DNA of 64,000 nucleotides, from NCBI RefSeq assembly GCF_002482975.1, contig NZ_DLHA01000022.1, positions 1 through 64,000 of the forward strand. The letters are read 5' to 3'. The number at the start of each line of letters is the position of its first letter. The stretch's first letter is position 1. The translations under genes were made by a program, and so were the position numbers. The stretch comes from Flavobacterium sp. UBA7680. GTDB lineage: Bacteria > Bacteroidota > Bacteroidia > Flavobacteriales > Flavobacteriaceae. This document shows, piece after piece, positions 47,301 through 55,147 of the stretch. The notes below the pieces were generated by a model, which ran no database searches, was not told the origin of the DNA, and worked only from the letters and a program-made list of their open reading frames with translations.

Positions 47301-48569
47301 TATTATGCTTCACAAACTATAAACGGATGTGAAAGTGAAAGAGTTCCTGTTACAATTAATATTCAGGTTACTTTTCCTCCAGCAGGAAATATAAATCAAC
47401 CATTTTGTTCAGGACAAAATCCAACTATTGCAGATCTTCAGGTTACGGGAACTGCAATAAAATGGTACGATTCTTTAAACAATGGTTCTTTATTAACCAA
47501 AACTACAAATCTTGTTGATGGACAAACTTATTATGCTTCACAGACAGAAAATAGCTGTGAAAGTCAAAGACTCGGAATTACTGTTTCAATAGTAAATACG
47601 CCTTCTGCACCAGTATTAAATGGAAATACAGAATTTTGCAAAAAAGAAAATGCAAAATTATCCGATATTCAAATGTCTGGGCAAAATATAAAATGGTACG
47701 ATACCAATTTCTCTGCTGGCCGTTTGCCAAATACCACTTTATTAGAAGATAACAGGACATACTATGCTTCACAAACAATTGGATGTGAAGGTGACAGAAC
47801 TCCTGTTTTAGTTCGTGTTTATAATACTCCGCTGCCAACTGGAAATAATAATAAACAATTTTGTATCGATGAAATTGCAACAATTGAGAATCTTAATATA
47901 ACCGGAACAGCTATTAAATGGTATGATGCAGCAACAAATGGAAACAGTTTATCAGAAACAACTTTACTGCAAAGCGGCATTTATTACGCAACGCAAACAT
48001 TAAATAACTGCGAAAGTGAAAGATTTGCCGTTACTGTGAAAATACAAGACACTCAAATTCCAATTGCTGATTCGCCACAGACATTTTGCATTCAAAAAAA
48101 TGCATTAATTAAAGATATTGATATTACAGGACAAAATATAAAATGGTACGAAAGTAGTTCTTCAAACATGACATTATCAGAATCTACATCTCTTGAAAAT
48201 GGAGTTATTTATTACGCTTCGCAAACCATAAATAATTGCGAAAGTGACAGAATTCCAGTTTCGATAAATATTCTTGAGGCAACAATTGGCGATTGTATAA
48301 ATTTTGTTGATGAACTGCCTTTTCCAAAATTCTTTACGCCAAATAATGACAACTTTAATGATCATTGGACGATTGATTCCGCTTATTTAGCGCCAAACAC
48401 AGTAATTAGGATATTTGATCGTTATGGAAAATTAATAAAACAATTAGTTCCAAACGCTTCTTGGGACGGAACTTATCTTGGACATCAGGAACCAGCTTCA
48501 GATTACTGGTTTACTGTTACAAGATTAAACGGGACAGAATTTAGGGGACATTTTAGTTTAAAAAGATAA
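41337..48569 (+). CDS. Giant repeat surface adhesin with T9SS type B sorting domain
   Basis: This 2410-residue exported protein is probably a cell-surface adhesin or gliding-motility-related filament. A signal peptide ends near SCVFTQ (residue 21). A short coiled-coil follows (about 35-70), then a beta-sandwich N-terminal domain (about 88-310) and two linker domains. From residue 604 to 1939 run 18 repeats of about 74 residues with QPTC, GSITI, YSFDGG, TW and IKN..GC core words, resembling SprB repeats. Residues 1940-2321 hold five Ig-like repeats with IKWYD and YYASQT..CES. The last 88 residues (FFTPNND, FDRYGKLI, SDYWFTV) are a T9SS type B sorting domain. No SprF/PorP gene is adjacent. Confidence 0.92.
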   Translation: MKLRTLLLFIVFIKYSCVFTQEINPNSSNKHLLEDKHGHLIQNLEEQKQFLKIREERMKAEILDLKKVILNSKDVNLTSKTAAALQGVEMCTNGGFEQYETVNGSSYLKNFLYTIGDPPGPTQCQSISNTADSYINRYNPNNMDIMATTVSANLVDPYMGDIKAFDQYALKINYENSSTYGSIVQGKRFKTNNENYLKFNYKAVIQSVYDNSHTDNQAFVKARILDKNKKVISEFCLVGDEKNCIFSKVPSQYSDFVTLYTTNWQSGILDISSIPNNEEFTVEFMASRCGLGGHFGYMYVDDVCILHSAENLQGSIELDPLNKVCPTLPISVCGNYTIPNSGGISASVKKITLNVYNINNVSVYSTSTTSSLDTTNKKFCFTLKSSDFPNITNTNYNVGVQIDYNISGTSCSGTTFDSATDPDANPGWDISFLNCSSSCTINVTTAKISQCDANRDGTENFNLSTLNSLIVPSTTGLNFSYFKNYKEAESNLNAISNFTSYPSSSTSIFVRVSRDATCYKIISADLEVRNPTANITGILNVCSGSTVLTSSPGASYLWSTGGTTQSITVTSLGSYSVTVKDSFGCASTASVTIEPSQTAVSPILQITQPSCFSTTGTIKVTSPASQYSFDDGATWQTSNTKSNLYPGIYLVKIKTVNGCTSYSQSVTITAASTLYPNYSYTNPLFCGDTGSITIITPAAYYSFDDGTTWVTNPTVNNLLPANYKIRTKDLQGCISSANNVLISSNTLETPTYTIELPACNVKGSITIHTLSDFYTFDGGTTWVTNNKMSNLDAGSYSLGIKNALGCTSYYTYAYLNDFTNSYPEYTTEQPVCGTDGSITITTVADSYSFDNGATWTSNNVKTLPFGSYQIKIKNSAGCISGTSYVSLYQPYLSSPIISSEQPTCGTNGKITVNSLSDFYSFDNGVTWTTLNSKSLPPGIYTILIKNKLGCTSYPNSVYLSNPYIDIPDYTVVQPTCTTSGSITINTAAGFYSFDGGYTWGTSPSLSNLTSYGYYNIAVKNSLGCVSNSISVSIKSANLPDPDYTATNPSCGNIGNITFNTTADYYSIDYGSTWSTSNIFNNLSQGSYYLLIKKADCISNAIYIYLDSLKLAPPKATIVQPGCGTKGSITITTTGSSYSIDGNNWVTNPVFSNLSAGYYYPMIKNAKGCISNYNSVSLEDFYLPAPTFKATQPTCGVGGSITFTSTEAQYSIDGGRTWSTNSVFTNLSPNSYYLSVKNTSGCISYPYNTSVSLQEYYLPNPDFTIIQPSCGVNGNITIATVASSYSFDYGNTWTTNPVLSGLTSGYYNIMIKNAAGCKSNALSISINPYYLPNPNIKIVQPSCGDGGSITVTTPADSYSFDGGNTWTKNPILLNPASSSYNVLIKNALGCISNSQYVYINAYYLPSPNVSAIQPTCSTPSGTIIVNSTADQYSFDGGLNWTTNPVKKNLTYGSYNVLIKNTLGCTSSGNYVYIYNPPAIPAAPTVKIVQPSSCGATDGSITITTSAISYSFNDGNSWTTSPTKINVGAGTYIIKIKTDSYSCVSSTTVVNLSSGTTIAAPNFTTIQPSCSSSKGSITITTNAATYSYDNGLTYVFSNTKTDLSPGTYFIKIKNSTGCVSDAAPVTISPLSPLSAPVFTTTQPTCTDFTGSISINTAADFYSFDNGITFGTSNTKSNLSAGTYNLIIKYNSGCISLAAPVTIQAAPVIPEAPQVVVTDPTGCNSATGSIMVSTVANLYSFDDGITWNTNNTSSLSPGNYSVRIKYTNGCPSAAYKATIKTAPNAPSIPTLNVTQPITCSNPFGSILITSTADQYSFDNGKNYSANPNSGNLIPGIYMVRVKNSSGCESASISTTINPPTDYPSSPTFTTTQPDCNNLKGSITITNTASEYSFDNGVSWTTVATKSNLDPTTYFIKIKNNKGCVSNATTVTITPFTSFTQKPILNSPQTFCVDKNATVNDIQITGQNIKWYSNLTGGTLVPTTTVAQDKATYYASQTINGCESERVPVTINIQVTFPPAGNINQPFCSGQNPTIADLQVTGTAIKWYDSLNNGSLLTKTTNLVDGQTYYASQTENSCESQRLGITVSIVNTPSAPVLNGNTEFCKKENAKLSDIQMSGQNIKWYDTNFSAGRLPNTTLLEDNRTYYASQTIGCEGDRTPVLVRVYNTPLPTGNNNKQFCIDEIATIENLNITGTAIKWYDAATNGNSLSETTLLQSGIYYATQTLNNCESERFAVTVKIQDTQIPIADSPQTFCIQKNALIKDIDITGQNIKWYESSSSNMTLSESTSLENGVIYYASQTINNCESDRIPVSINILEATIGDCINFVDELPFPKFFTPNNDNFNDHWTIDSAYLAPNTVIRIFDRYGKLIKQLVPNASWDGTYLGHQEPASDYWFTVTRLNGTEFRGHFSLKR
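43146..47153 (+). repeat. Array A: 18 SprB-like coding repeats of about 222 bp
   Basis: Eighteen consecutive units, divergent at DNA level but clear in translation. Each unit has an invariant Cys near its start (QPTC or QPSC) and a second Cys in GC near its end. The pattern suggests one disulfide per repeat and a rod-like surface stalk. No unit is identical to its neighbours, so the array looks old rather than recently amplified. Confidence 0.85.
47154..48299 (+). repeat. Array B: five Ig-like coding repeats of about 225 bp
   Basis: Five units, each with FC near the start, an ITGxxIKWY core and YYASQTxxxCES near the end. They differ clearly from array A and directly precede the sorting domain. 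Confidence 0.82.
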
Positions 48570-48577
48570 TTTCAAAT

Positions 48578-48613
48578 AAAAAGGCGCAGATTAAAAACCT
48601 GCGCTTTTTTTTT
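48578..48613 (+). terminator. Terminator of the adhesin gene
   Basis: GCGCAG (48584-48589) pairs with CTGCGC (48599-48604) around a 9-base A-rich loop, flanked by A and T runs of five to nine bases. It starts 9 bp after the stop codon and would also serve the convergent MFS gene. Confidence 0.75.
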
Positions 48614-48641
48614 ATTTCAAGAAATTTAGAAATTCTATTAT

Positions 48642-49919
48642 TTAAAATTTATGTTCCTCTTTGCTAATTACCAAAAATGAAACTAAAGAAATAACTGCAG
48701 CAATCGTTAAGTACAAACCAACATAACTTACATCATAAGTTTTGGCTAGCCAAATTGCGATCATAGGCGCAAAAGCTGCTCCCAGAATTCCTGCTAGATT
48801 AAACGTTAGTGATGCGCCAGAATAACGAACATTCGTTGGAAACAACTCCGACAAAAAAGTTCCTAAAGGCCCATAAGTGAATCCCATTAAAGCCATTCCG
48901 ATACAAGCGAAAGTAGTAACTAAAACAATGTTTCCGGAACTTAAAAAATAAGAAAAGAAAAATCCGAAAATCGCAATAGCTGCTGTAGCTATAATAAGCA
49001 TTTTACGTCGGCCAATTTTATCTGCAACTACAGCAGAAACCGGAATAAAAATAGCAAAAAATAATACCGAAAATAATTGTATTAATAACCCATTTCTTTT
49101 AACAATCCCTAAATCTGAAGTTGCCCAACTTAATGTAAAAACAGTCATCAAATAAAAAACTAAAAATGTCGTGATGGCCGCAAACGTTCCAAAAATCAAT
49201 TGATTTTTATACGATTTCACAATTGTCAAAAAAGGAACTTTAACTTCTTCCTGCTCTTTTTTAGAATTTTCGAAAGATGGAGTTTCTGTAATTTTTGTTC
49301 GGATATAAAACCCAACAACAACTAGTAATGAACTGGCAATAAACGGAATTCTCCAGCCATAATCCATAAAATCTTCATTACTCATGGAATCGGTTAACAA
49401 TAAAAAAGTTCCACCCGAAAGCAGCAATCCTATTGGAGCACCTAGTTGCGGAAACATTCCGTACCACGCACGTTTATTTGGCGGTGCATTTTCTATAGCT
49501 AATAAAACAGCTCCTCCCCATTCACCTCCTAAACCAACGCCTTGCCCAAATCGGCATAACATTAATAGTAAAGGAGCTGCAACACCAATACTGGCATAAC
49601 TTGGCAAAAACCCTATTGTAACTGTCGAAATCCCCATGGTTAATAAAGCAGCAACCAAAGTAAATTTACGCCCAATTTTATCTCCATAATGTCCGAAAAA
49701 GGCAGAACCTAGCGGGCGTGATAAAAACGCAATTGAAAAAGTTGCTAAAGATTCCAGAGTCGCCATTTTTGAATCTGAACCGGGAAAAAATAATTGAGGA
49801 AAAACCAATACTGCGGCATTGGCATAAATATAAAAATCAAAAAATTCAATTGTGGTGCCAATTAGGCTTCCAAAAAGAACATGTTTAAGTGAGTTCTTCT
49901 TTTTAAGGTTTGTTTCCAT
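48642..49919 (-). CDS. MFS transporter of the metabolite:H+ symporter (MHS/ProP-like) family
   Basis: An inner-membrane transporter of 425 residues with about 12 membrane segments. Signatures of the MHS branch are the start FGSLIGTTIEFFDFYIYANA, the loop GHYGDKIGRKFTLVAAL, GVGLGGEWGGAVLLAIENA and LGTFLSELFPTNVRYSGA. The substrate is unknown; relatives move proline/betaine, dicarboxylates or other small acids. The gene stands alone, convergent with the adhesin gene. Confidence 0.9.
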   Translation of the reverse strand: METNLKKKNSLKHVLFGSLIGTTIEFFDFYIYANAAVLVFPQLFFPGSDSKMATLESLATFSIAFLSRPLGSAFFGHYGDKIGRKFTLVAALLTMGISTVTIGFLPSYASIGVAAPLLLMLCRFGQGVGLGGEWGGAVLLAIENAPPNKRAWYGMFPQLGAPIGLLLSGGTFLLLTDSMSNEDFMDYGWRIPFIASSLLVVVGFYIRTKITETPSFENSKKEQEEVKVPFLTIVKSYKNQLIFGTFAAITTFLVFYLMTVFTLSWATSDLGIVKRNGLLIQLFSVLFFAIFIPVSAVVADKIGRRKMLIIATAAIAIFGFFFSYFLSSGNIVLVTTFACIGMALMGFTYGPLGTFLSELFPTNVRYSGASLTFNLAGILGAAFAPMIAIWLAKTYDVSYVGLYLTIAAVISLVSFLVISKEEHKF

Positions 49920-50190
49920 GCAAATTCAGGTATATCTTTTTTTGTTTACAAAAATATAGTTTCGTTATTAATATTTCACATTTGAGACAATTAGTTTCGA
50001 AACACTTCTGTATTTTTAACAAATTCCATGTATTTAGCATTTTAAACAGTGTTGAATTTACTCAAAATTAAAAAGCTGATTATAGGAACTTTAAAACAAA
50101 AAATAAAAATCAATCTTAAGCAATAGTTAAAACCGATTTTAACTGTATATTTTCATTAAATTTACAGCTGTCAAAAATAAATTTAAAATT

Positions 50191-51780
50191 ATGCCTACCG
50201 ACTGTATCAGCTATCAAACTTCTGGATATTTCTCTAAATTGATACAAGATTATTTAGATCAAAAATCAGAATTGAAACCGCTGTACAACAATTTTCCAAC
50301 ATTAGAGAATTTCGAAAAACAGATTGCCGAAAAAGCAGGCAACTTTGATAACAGTAACCGAATTCCTTTGGTTGCCACTTTAAAAAAACAATATCAAAGC
50401 ATCGAAATTTCTGACTCAACGAAACAAAACATTGAGCTTTTAGCACTCGAAAATACCTTTACAATTACAACCGGACATCAGTTAAACTTATTTAGCGGAC
50501 CATTGTATTTCTTATATAAAATCATTTCGACCATTAATCTTACTAAGGAATTAAAATCGAAATATCCATCGTACAATTTTGTTCCAATTTATTGGATGGC
50601 GACAGAAGATCATGATTTTGAAGAAATAAACTATTTTAATTTTAAAGGAAAAAAATTCAGATGGAACAAAGAAAGTAACGGACCAGTTGGCCGACTTTCA
50701 ACTGAAGGTTTAGATGAATTCTTTGAAATTTATTCTCTAGAATTAGGTTCAAGTACAAACGCCAATACTTTAAAAAAGCTTTTTGAAGACGCTTATTTAA
50801 AACACGATAACCTTGCAGATGCAACACGTTTTTTAGCAAACAGTTTATTTGCTAATTATGGTTTAGTAATTATAGATGCTGACGATGGCGATTTAAAAAG
50901 TGCTTTTATCCCGTATGTAAAAGAAGAATTAGAAAAACAGACTTCATACAAAGCTGTTCAGGAAACTATCGAGCAATTAAAAGAATATACGGTTCAGGTA
51001 AATCCACGTGAGATTAATTTATTTTATATTGAAGATAATCTGCGTGAAAGAATCATTTTTGAAGAAGATAAGTACTTTGTAAACAACACAAAAATCTCCT
51101 TTTCTAAAGAACAAATTCTTTCTGAATTAGAAAATCATCCTGAAAAATTCAGCCCAAACGTTATTATGCGTCCGCTTTATCAGGAAATTATTCTTCCGAA
51201 TCTATGTTACATTGGCGGAGGCGGAGAAATTGCTTATTGGCTGGAATTAAAATCTTTTTTTGATGCCGTAAAAATTACTTTTCCAATGATTTTGGTTCGT
51301 AACTCTGTTCTTCTGGCAACCGAAAAACAAGAAAAAAAAGCAAATCAATTAAACTTAAGCTGGAGCGATCTTTTTACCAAACAAGAAAATTTAATAAATA
51401 CGATTACTCACAAAATTTCTGCATTTCCAATTGATTTAACACCTCAAAAAGAAATATTGAAAACCCAATTTCAATATCTTTATGAATTAGCAAATCAAAC
51501 CGATAAATCATTTTCTGGAGCTGTAAAAGCTCAGGAAGTGAAACAGACAAAAGGTCTTGAAAATTTAGAAAAGCGTTTATTAAAAGCACAAAAAAGAAAA
51601 CTAAGCGATCAATTGCAGCGCATAACCGATTTGCAATGTGAACTATTCCCAAATAATAGTTTACAGGAACGTCAAAGTAATTTTTCAGAATTTTATCTGG
51701 AAAAAGGTGAACAATTAGTACCGCTTTTACTGCAAAAACTGAAACCTTTAGAAATGAATTTTAACATCATAACAATTTAA
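50191..51780 (+). CDS. bshC: Bacillithiol biosynthesis cysteine-adding enzyme BshC
   Basis: Predicted to add cysteine to glucosaminyl-malate in the last step of bacillithiol synthesis, in the cytoplasm. Signatures are the N-terminal SGYFSKLIQDYL, FTITTGHQLNLFSGPLYFLYK, VPIYWMATEDHDFEEIN and VIMRPLYQEIILPNLCYIGG..EIAYWLELK. The C-terminal part is a coiled coil rich in KRLLKAQKRK. At 529 residues it is full length. Bacillithiol synthesis is known in several Bacteroidota. No other bsh gene is in the window. Confidence 0.95.
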   Translation: MPTDCISYQTSGYFSKLIQDYLDQKSELKPLYNNFPTLENFEKQIAEKAGNFDNSNRIPLVATLKKQYQSIEISDSTKQNIELLALENTFTITTGHQLNLFSGPLYFLYKIISTINLTKELKSKYPSYNFVPIYWMATEDHDFEEINYFNFKGKKFRWNKESNGPVGRLSTEGLDEFFEIYSLELGSSTNANTLKKLFEDAYLKHDNLADATRFLANSLFANYGLVIIDADDGDLKSAFIPYVKEELEKQTSYKAVQETIEQLKEYTVQVNPREINLFYIEDNLRERIIFEEDKYFVNNTKISFSKEQILSELENHPEKFSPNVIMRPLYQEIILPNLCYIGGGGEIAYWLELKSFFDAVKITFPMILVRNSVLLATEKQEKKANQLNLSWSDLFTKQENLINTITHKISAFPIDLTPQKEILKTQFQYLYELANQTDKSFSGAVKAQEVKQTKGLENLEKRLLKAQKRKLSDQLQRITDLQCELFPNNSLQERQSNFSEFYLEKGEQLVPLLLQKLKPLEMNFNIITI

Positions 51781-51784
51781 AATA

Positions 51785-51870
51785 GTTTGCCACGAATTGC
51801 ACGAATTTCCACGATTTTTTTTTATTCAAAGAATATAAATTAGTGGAAATTCGCGTAATTCGTGGCAAAA
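51785..51870. repeat. Intergenic inverted repeat (GCCACGAATT family)
   Basis: The arms are 51785-51822 (GTTTGCCACGAATTGCACGA and on) and 51840-51869 (GTGGAAATTCGCGTAATTCG with TGGCAAA). They are imperfect reverse complements around a TTCAAAGAATATAAA loop. It relates to the inner repeat at 7401-7583. It lies in the 202-bp gap between bshC and the next gene. Confidence 0.75.
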
Positions 51871-51982
51871 AAATAAAGTAATAATTCTTGTGAACTAAAT
51901 AACCACCTATCTTCTCAAAATTATTATTTCAAACCAAATAGCGATTTTTAAAATTATTAACTAACCAATTTACCCAAAACCA

Positions 51983-53254
51983 ATGGTAAAAGAACGCTTA
52001 ATTTCGCTAGATGTCTTTCGTGGACTAACAATTTTATTAATGACCATTGTAAACAACCCCGGAGATTGGGGTCATGTTTTCCCGCCATTATTACATTCCG
52101 AATGGCACGGCTGCACACCTACAGATTTAGTATTTCCGTTTTTTGTTTTTATAATGGGAGTTGCCGTTCCGCTTGCAATGCCTGATAAATTTTATGATGG
52201 CACCACTTTCAACAAAATTTTAGTTCGCTCTTTACGAATGGTTTGTTTGGGAATTTTCTTTAACTTTTTTGGAAAAATCCAATTGTTCGGACTTGAAGGA
52301 ATTCCGCTTTTAATTGGCCGACTTGCCATTACTATTGGGGTTGGTTATGCTTTAATGGGAAATTTCAGTTCAAAAATCAAAAACATTCTAGCATTTTCAA
52401 TTCTGATAATTTATCTGTTTTTGGCTTACAGCGGTATCGAAGCCTACAGCAGTGTGCGGCTTCCTGGAGTTTTACAACGAATTGCAATTGTTTATTTTGT
52501 TGTTTCGCTTTTGTATTTAAAAACATCTCAAAAAACGCAGATCATAACCGGAATCGTTTTGTTATTAGGATATTGGGCAATCATGACTTTAATTCCTGTT
52601 CCCGGAATTGGCGACGCAAATCTAGACAAAGGAACAAATCTTGCATCATGGCTTGACAGCGTTTTACTGAAAGGACATATGTATCGCGGAACTGTAACTT
52701 GGGATCCAGAAGGAATTTTAAGTACACTTCCGTCAATCGTAAACGGAATTATCGGTTTATTAATTGGTCAATTATTACAGCAAAATTCTCCTAAAACCAA
52801 GAAAGCACAAAAAATGGCAATTGCCGGAGTTGCTTTAATCATTGCTGGTTTGCTTTGGAATATTGTTTTCCCAATAAACAAATCACTTTGGACAAGCAGT
52901 TATGTTTTATACACTACCGGATTAGCCACAACATTTTTAGCCATTTTATATTATATAATTGATATTGCAGATTATAAAAAAGGATTTAAACCGTTCTTAA
53001 TTTGGGGCGTAAACCCAATGATCGTTTTCTTTACCTCGCAGATAATTCCGCAGGCATTAGTAATGATTGAGCTTCAAAATCCACATAAAACTGGCGAAAA
53101 AATCAATTTATTAAATTACTTATACAGCTTTTGGATTGCACCATTTTTCAGTAACCCAATGACCGCTTCATTAGCCGGCGCATTAGTTTACGTGTGTATC
53201 TGGACTTTTATTTTGTGGATATTCTACAGAAACAAATTAATATTCAAAGTATAA
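51983..53254 (+). CDS. DUF5009/heparan-alpha-glucosaminide N-acetyltransferase-like membrane protein
   Basis: An inner-membrane protein of 423 residues with about 10-11 membrane segments. Its opening RLISLDVFRGLTILLMTIVN is the typical start of the HGSNAT/NagX-like family. EWHGCTPTDLVFPFFVFIMG carries the His and the conserved PFF-type segment. LQRIAIVYFV and LSTLPSIVNGIIGLLIGQL are further signatures. Such proteins are thought to move acyl groups across the membrane to sugars, but the substrate here is unknown. Confidence 0.88.
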   Translation: MVKERLISLDVFRGLTILLMTIVNNPGDWGHVFPPLLHSEWHGCTPTDLVFPFFVFIMGVAVPLAMPDKFYDGTTFNKILVRSLRMVCLGIFFNFFGKIQLFGLEGIPLLIGRLAITIGVGYALMGNFSSKIKNILAFSILIIYLFLAYSGIEAYSSVRLPGVLQRIAIVYFVVSLLYLKTSQKTQIITGIVLLLGYWAIMTLIPVPGIGDANLDKGTNLASWLDSVLLKGHMYRGTVTWDPEGILSTLPSIVNGIIGLLIGQLLQQNSPKTKKAQKMAIAGVALIIAGLLWNIVFPINKSLWTSSYVLYTTGLATTFLAILYYIIDIADYKKGFKPFLIWGVNPMIVFFTSQIIPQALVMIELQNPHKTGEKINLLNYLYSFWIAPFFSNPMTASLAGALVYVCIWTFILWIFYRNKLIFKV

Positions 53255-53259
53255 ATTTT

Positions 53260-53361
53260 TAACCATATATGTAGAGACGCACCGCAGTGCGTCTTTTTTA
53301 ATTTAATCCTACTTTGTGTTAGATGCACTGCAGTGCATCTCTACTATAACTTATATGGTTT
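53260..53361. repeat. GTAGAGACGCAC-type repeat pair with outer arms
   Basis: The outer arms are AACCATATATG at 53260 and ACTTATATGGTTT at its end. The first inner hairpin is GACGCACCGCAGTGCGTC (53276 on). The second is AGATGCACTGCAGTGCATCT (53321-53340), followed by CTAC. In the second both arms carry the T/A substitution of the first, so pairing is kept. It relates to the repeats at 27737-27909. Confidence 0.75.
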
Positions 53362-53443
53362 AAAAAAAAGCTTTTCTTGGTTAAAACATCATTCTACCAT
53401 GTTTTAATTATGAATTTATTAAAATCAATTCACAAAAAAAGTC

Positions 53444-53451
53444 TACTTTTG
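53444..53451 (+). promoter_or_regulatory. -7-like box of ndk
   Basis: TACTTTTG matches TAnnTTTG and lies 23 bp before the ndk start. No TTG was seen at the expected -33 distance. Confidence 0.45.
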
Positions 53452-53474
53452 CACAAAATTTAATAAAATATAAA

Positions 53475-53894
53475 ATGGCAACAAATAGAACTTTTACAAT
53501 GATTAAACCAGATGCTGTTGCAAACGGACACATCGGGAATATCTTAGCAATGATCACTAATGGTGGTTTCAAAATCGTTTCATTAAAATTAACTCAATTA
53601 ACTGTTGCTGATGCTCAGGCATTTTATGCTGTTCACGCTGCAAGACCTTTCTACGGAGAATTAGTTGAATTCATGTCTCGTGGACCAATTGTTGCTGCAA
53701 TTTTAGAAAAAGATAACGCAGTAGAAGATTTCAGAACTTTAATTGGAGCTACAAATCCAGCTGAAGCTGCTGAAGGAACTATTCGTAAAGCATACGCAAC
53801 TTCTATTGGAGAAAATGCAGTTCACGGATCTGACAGCGACGAAAACGCTGCAATCGAAGGTGCATTCCACTTTGCAGGTAGAGAGCAATTCTAA
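53475..53894 (+). CDS. ndk: Nucleoside diphosphate kinase
   Basis: This cytoplasmic enzyme transfers the gamma-phosphate between nucleoside triphosphates and diphosphates through a phospho-histidine. The active-site His117 is in NAVHGSDS. Other signatures are [35 protein letters not shown] and [16 protein letters not shown]. Its 139 residues fit the family. A strong bidirectional terminator follows 50 bp downstream. Confidence 0.97.
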   Translation: MATNRTFTMIKPDAVANGHIGNILAMITNGGFKIVSLKLTQLTVADAQAFYAVHAARPFYGELVEFMSRGPIVAAILEKDNAVEDFRTLIGATNPAEAAEGTIRKAYATSIGENAVHGSDSDENAAIEGAFHFAGREQF

Positions 53895-53943
53895 TAATTT
53901 TAGATTGTAGAGTTCAGATTTTAGATTACTGAACTTATATAAT

Positions 53944-53980
53944 AAAAAAAATCCCGTTTCAAATGAAACGGGATTTTTTT
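53944..53980. terminator. Bidirectional terminator between ndk and the next gene
   Basis: ATCCCGTTTC pairs with GAAACGGGAT (10-bp perfect stem, extended by A/T runs) around AAAT. A and T runs of seven on either side allow termination in both directions. Confidence 0.85.
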
Positions 53981-53994
53981 ATATCAAATATTGA

Positions 53995-54711
53995 TTAAAG
54001 CTTGTCTGACTTTTTAACAATTTTTTCCAATTTTTCATCAAGATCTTTCAAAAGCTCTTCTAATGCACTTTCGCACATTGGCAATACTTTATCAAGACTT
54101 AAAACAGGAACTCCACCTACGATTGTTCCAGTTTTCTTAGAGTTTGCTCCTTCAGAAAAAGCAAATACTTTTTTTCCTGTTTTATCATACAAAGCGATTC
54201 TGGCATAAGCTTTCATTTTTATTGTTCCAGTTCCACCAACAGCAAATCCTTTTACTACAGCAAAATGAATTTCTGTAAATAAAACACCATCAGCAACTTC
54301 TTTAAACATTGTAGAGGAAGCTACTTCATTTGCAGAACCATTCATTCCTTCATAAATATATTTATATCCAGGATAGTTAATAATAGTACCGCTTTCTCCG
54401 CCTTCTCTTGCAAATTTAGGAGTAAAAGCAATATATTCCGGCTTTTGAGTCACTTCAGTTTCAGGAAGTAAATCAAACGGGAATTTTTTAGAATAATCAT
54501 TAAAAAATGCATTGTGATATTTCTCTAAAATTGGAGAAAGGTTAAAATTTGGGTTGTTTCCTAAATCAGCTATCGCAGCCAATCCATTTAAACCCAATTC
54601 CGAAAGATCGATTGTTTTATCCGTATAAAACGAAACAACAGCAACTTTTTTCTTTTGTGAATAACTAGTTAAGGCAAATAATACAGTTAAAATAAGTAAT
54701 ACTTTTTTCAT
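53995..54711 (-). CDS. Exported protein of unknown function
   Basis: A signal peptide (MKKVLLILTVLFALTSYSQ) is followed by about 215 residues without a recognised domain. Features are VAVVSFYTDKTIDL, a GTGTIKMKAYARIALYD strand pair and a C-terminal helix-rich Lys/Glu stretch (ELLKDLDEKLEKIVKKS). The pattern of a repeated Ala/Gly-rich sheet suggests a periplasmic or surface lipid/peptide-binding fold, but no function can be claimed. It ends at the ndk terminator. Confidence 0.82.
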   Translation of the reverse strand: MKKVLLILTVLFALTSYSQKKKVAVVSFYTDKTIDLSELGLNGLAAIADLGNNPNFNLSPILEKYHNAFFNDYSKKFPFDLLPETEVTQKPEYIAFTPKFAREGGESGTIINYPGYKYIYEGMNGSANEVASSTMFKEVADGVLFTEIHFAVVKGFAVGGTGTIKMKAYARIALYDKTGKKVFAFSEGANSKKTGTIVGGVPVLSLDKVLPMCESALEELLKDLDEKLEKIVKKSDKL

Positions 54712-54785
54712 GTTTTGGTTTTGTTTTTTATTTGTTTATTATTAATCAGGCATTTATAAAAAAAATGCTTAATGCTCAAATATAT

Positions 54786-54817
54786 CATAAAAAAAACACT
54801 TCCATAATGGAAGTGTA
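54786..54817 (-). terminator. Terminator of the DUF721 gene
   Basis: On the minus strand, ACACTTCCAT pairs with ATGGAAGTGT around a one-base centre (effective loop of five). TTTTTTTATG follows. It lies 35 bp after the stop at 54851. Confidence 0.75.
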
Positions 54818-54850
54818 AAATTTATTTTTAAGTTTCAAATCACAATTTAA

Positions 54851-55147
54851 TCAACGCAAAACCACATCTTTTACCACTTCACGTCCAAGCTCTTCATTAA
54901 TCATTTTAACGATTTTAGACTTTCCGTGACTTAATTCCTCTCTTAAAACAGCCGATCCAAGTTCCACATACAGCGTGCTTCCTTTCAAAATAACATTTCT
55001 CGTATACGTTTTCACACCATTTCCCATTAGGTTTCCCCACGCCTCTTTTACATCAATCTGATCCATTCCGGGCTGCAATTTATTAACCTGAATAATTTGT
55101 TGTAAAACAGCCCCAATCGTACTTTGGTTATTTAGTCTTTTTGCCAT
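54851..55147 (-). CDS. DUF721 (DciA-like) protein
   Basis: A 98-residue cytoplasmic protein of the DUF721 family, whose members (DciA) are linked to loading the replicative helicase. Signatures are VLQQIIQVNKLQPGMDQIDV, AWGNLMGNGVKTYT and the C-terminal half LYVELGSAVLREELSHGKSK. Its start codon lies 20 bases inside the upstream lipoprotein gene, so translation is coupled. The link to replication is family knowledge; no other replication gene is adjacent. Confidence 0.9.
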   Translation of the reverse strand: MAKRLNNQSTIGAVLQQIIQVNKLQPGMDQIDVKEAWGNLMGNGVKTYTRNVILKGSTLYVELGSAVLREELSHGKSKIVKMINEELGREVVKDVVLR

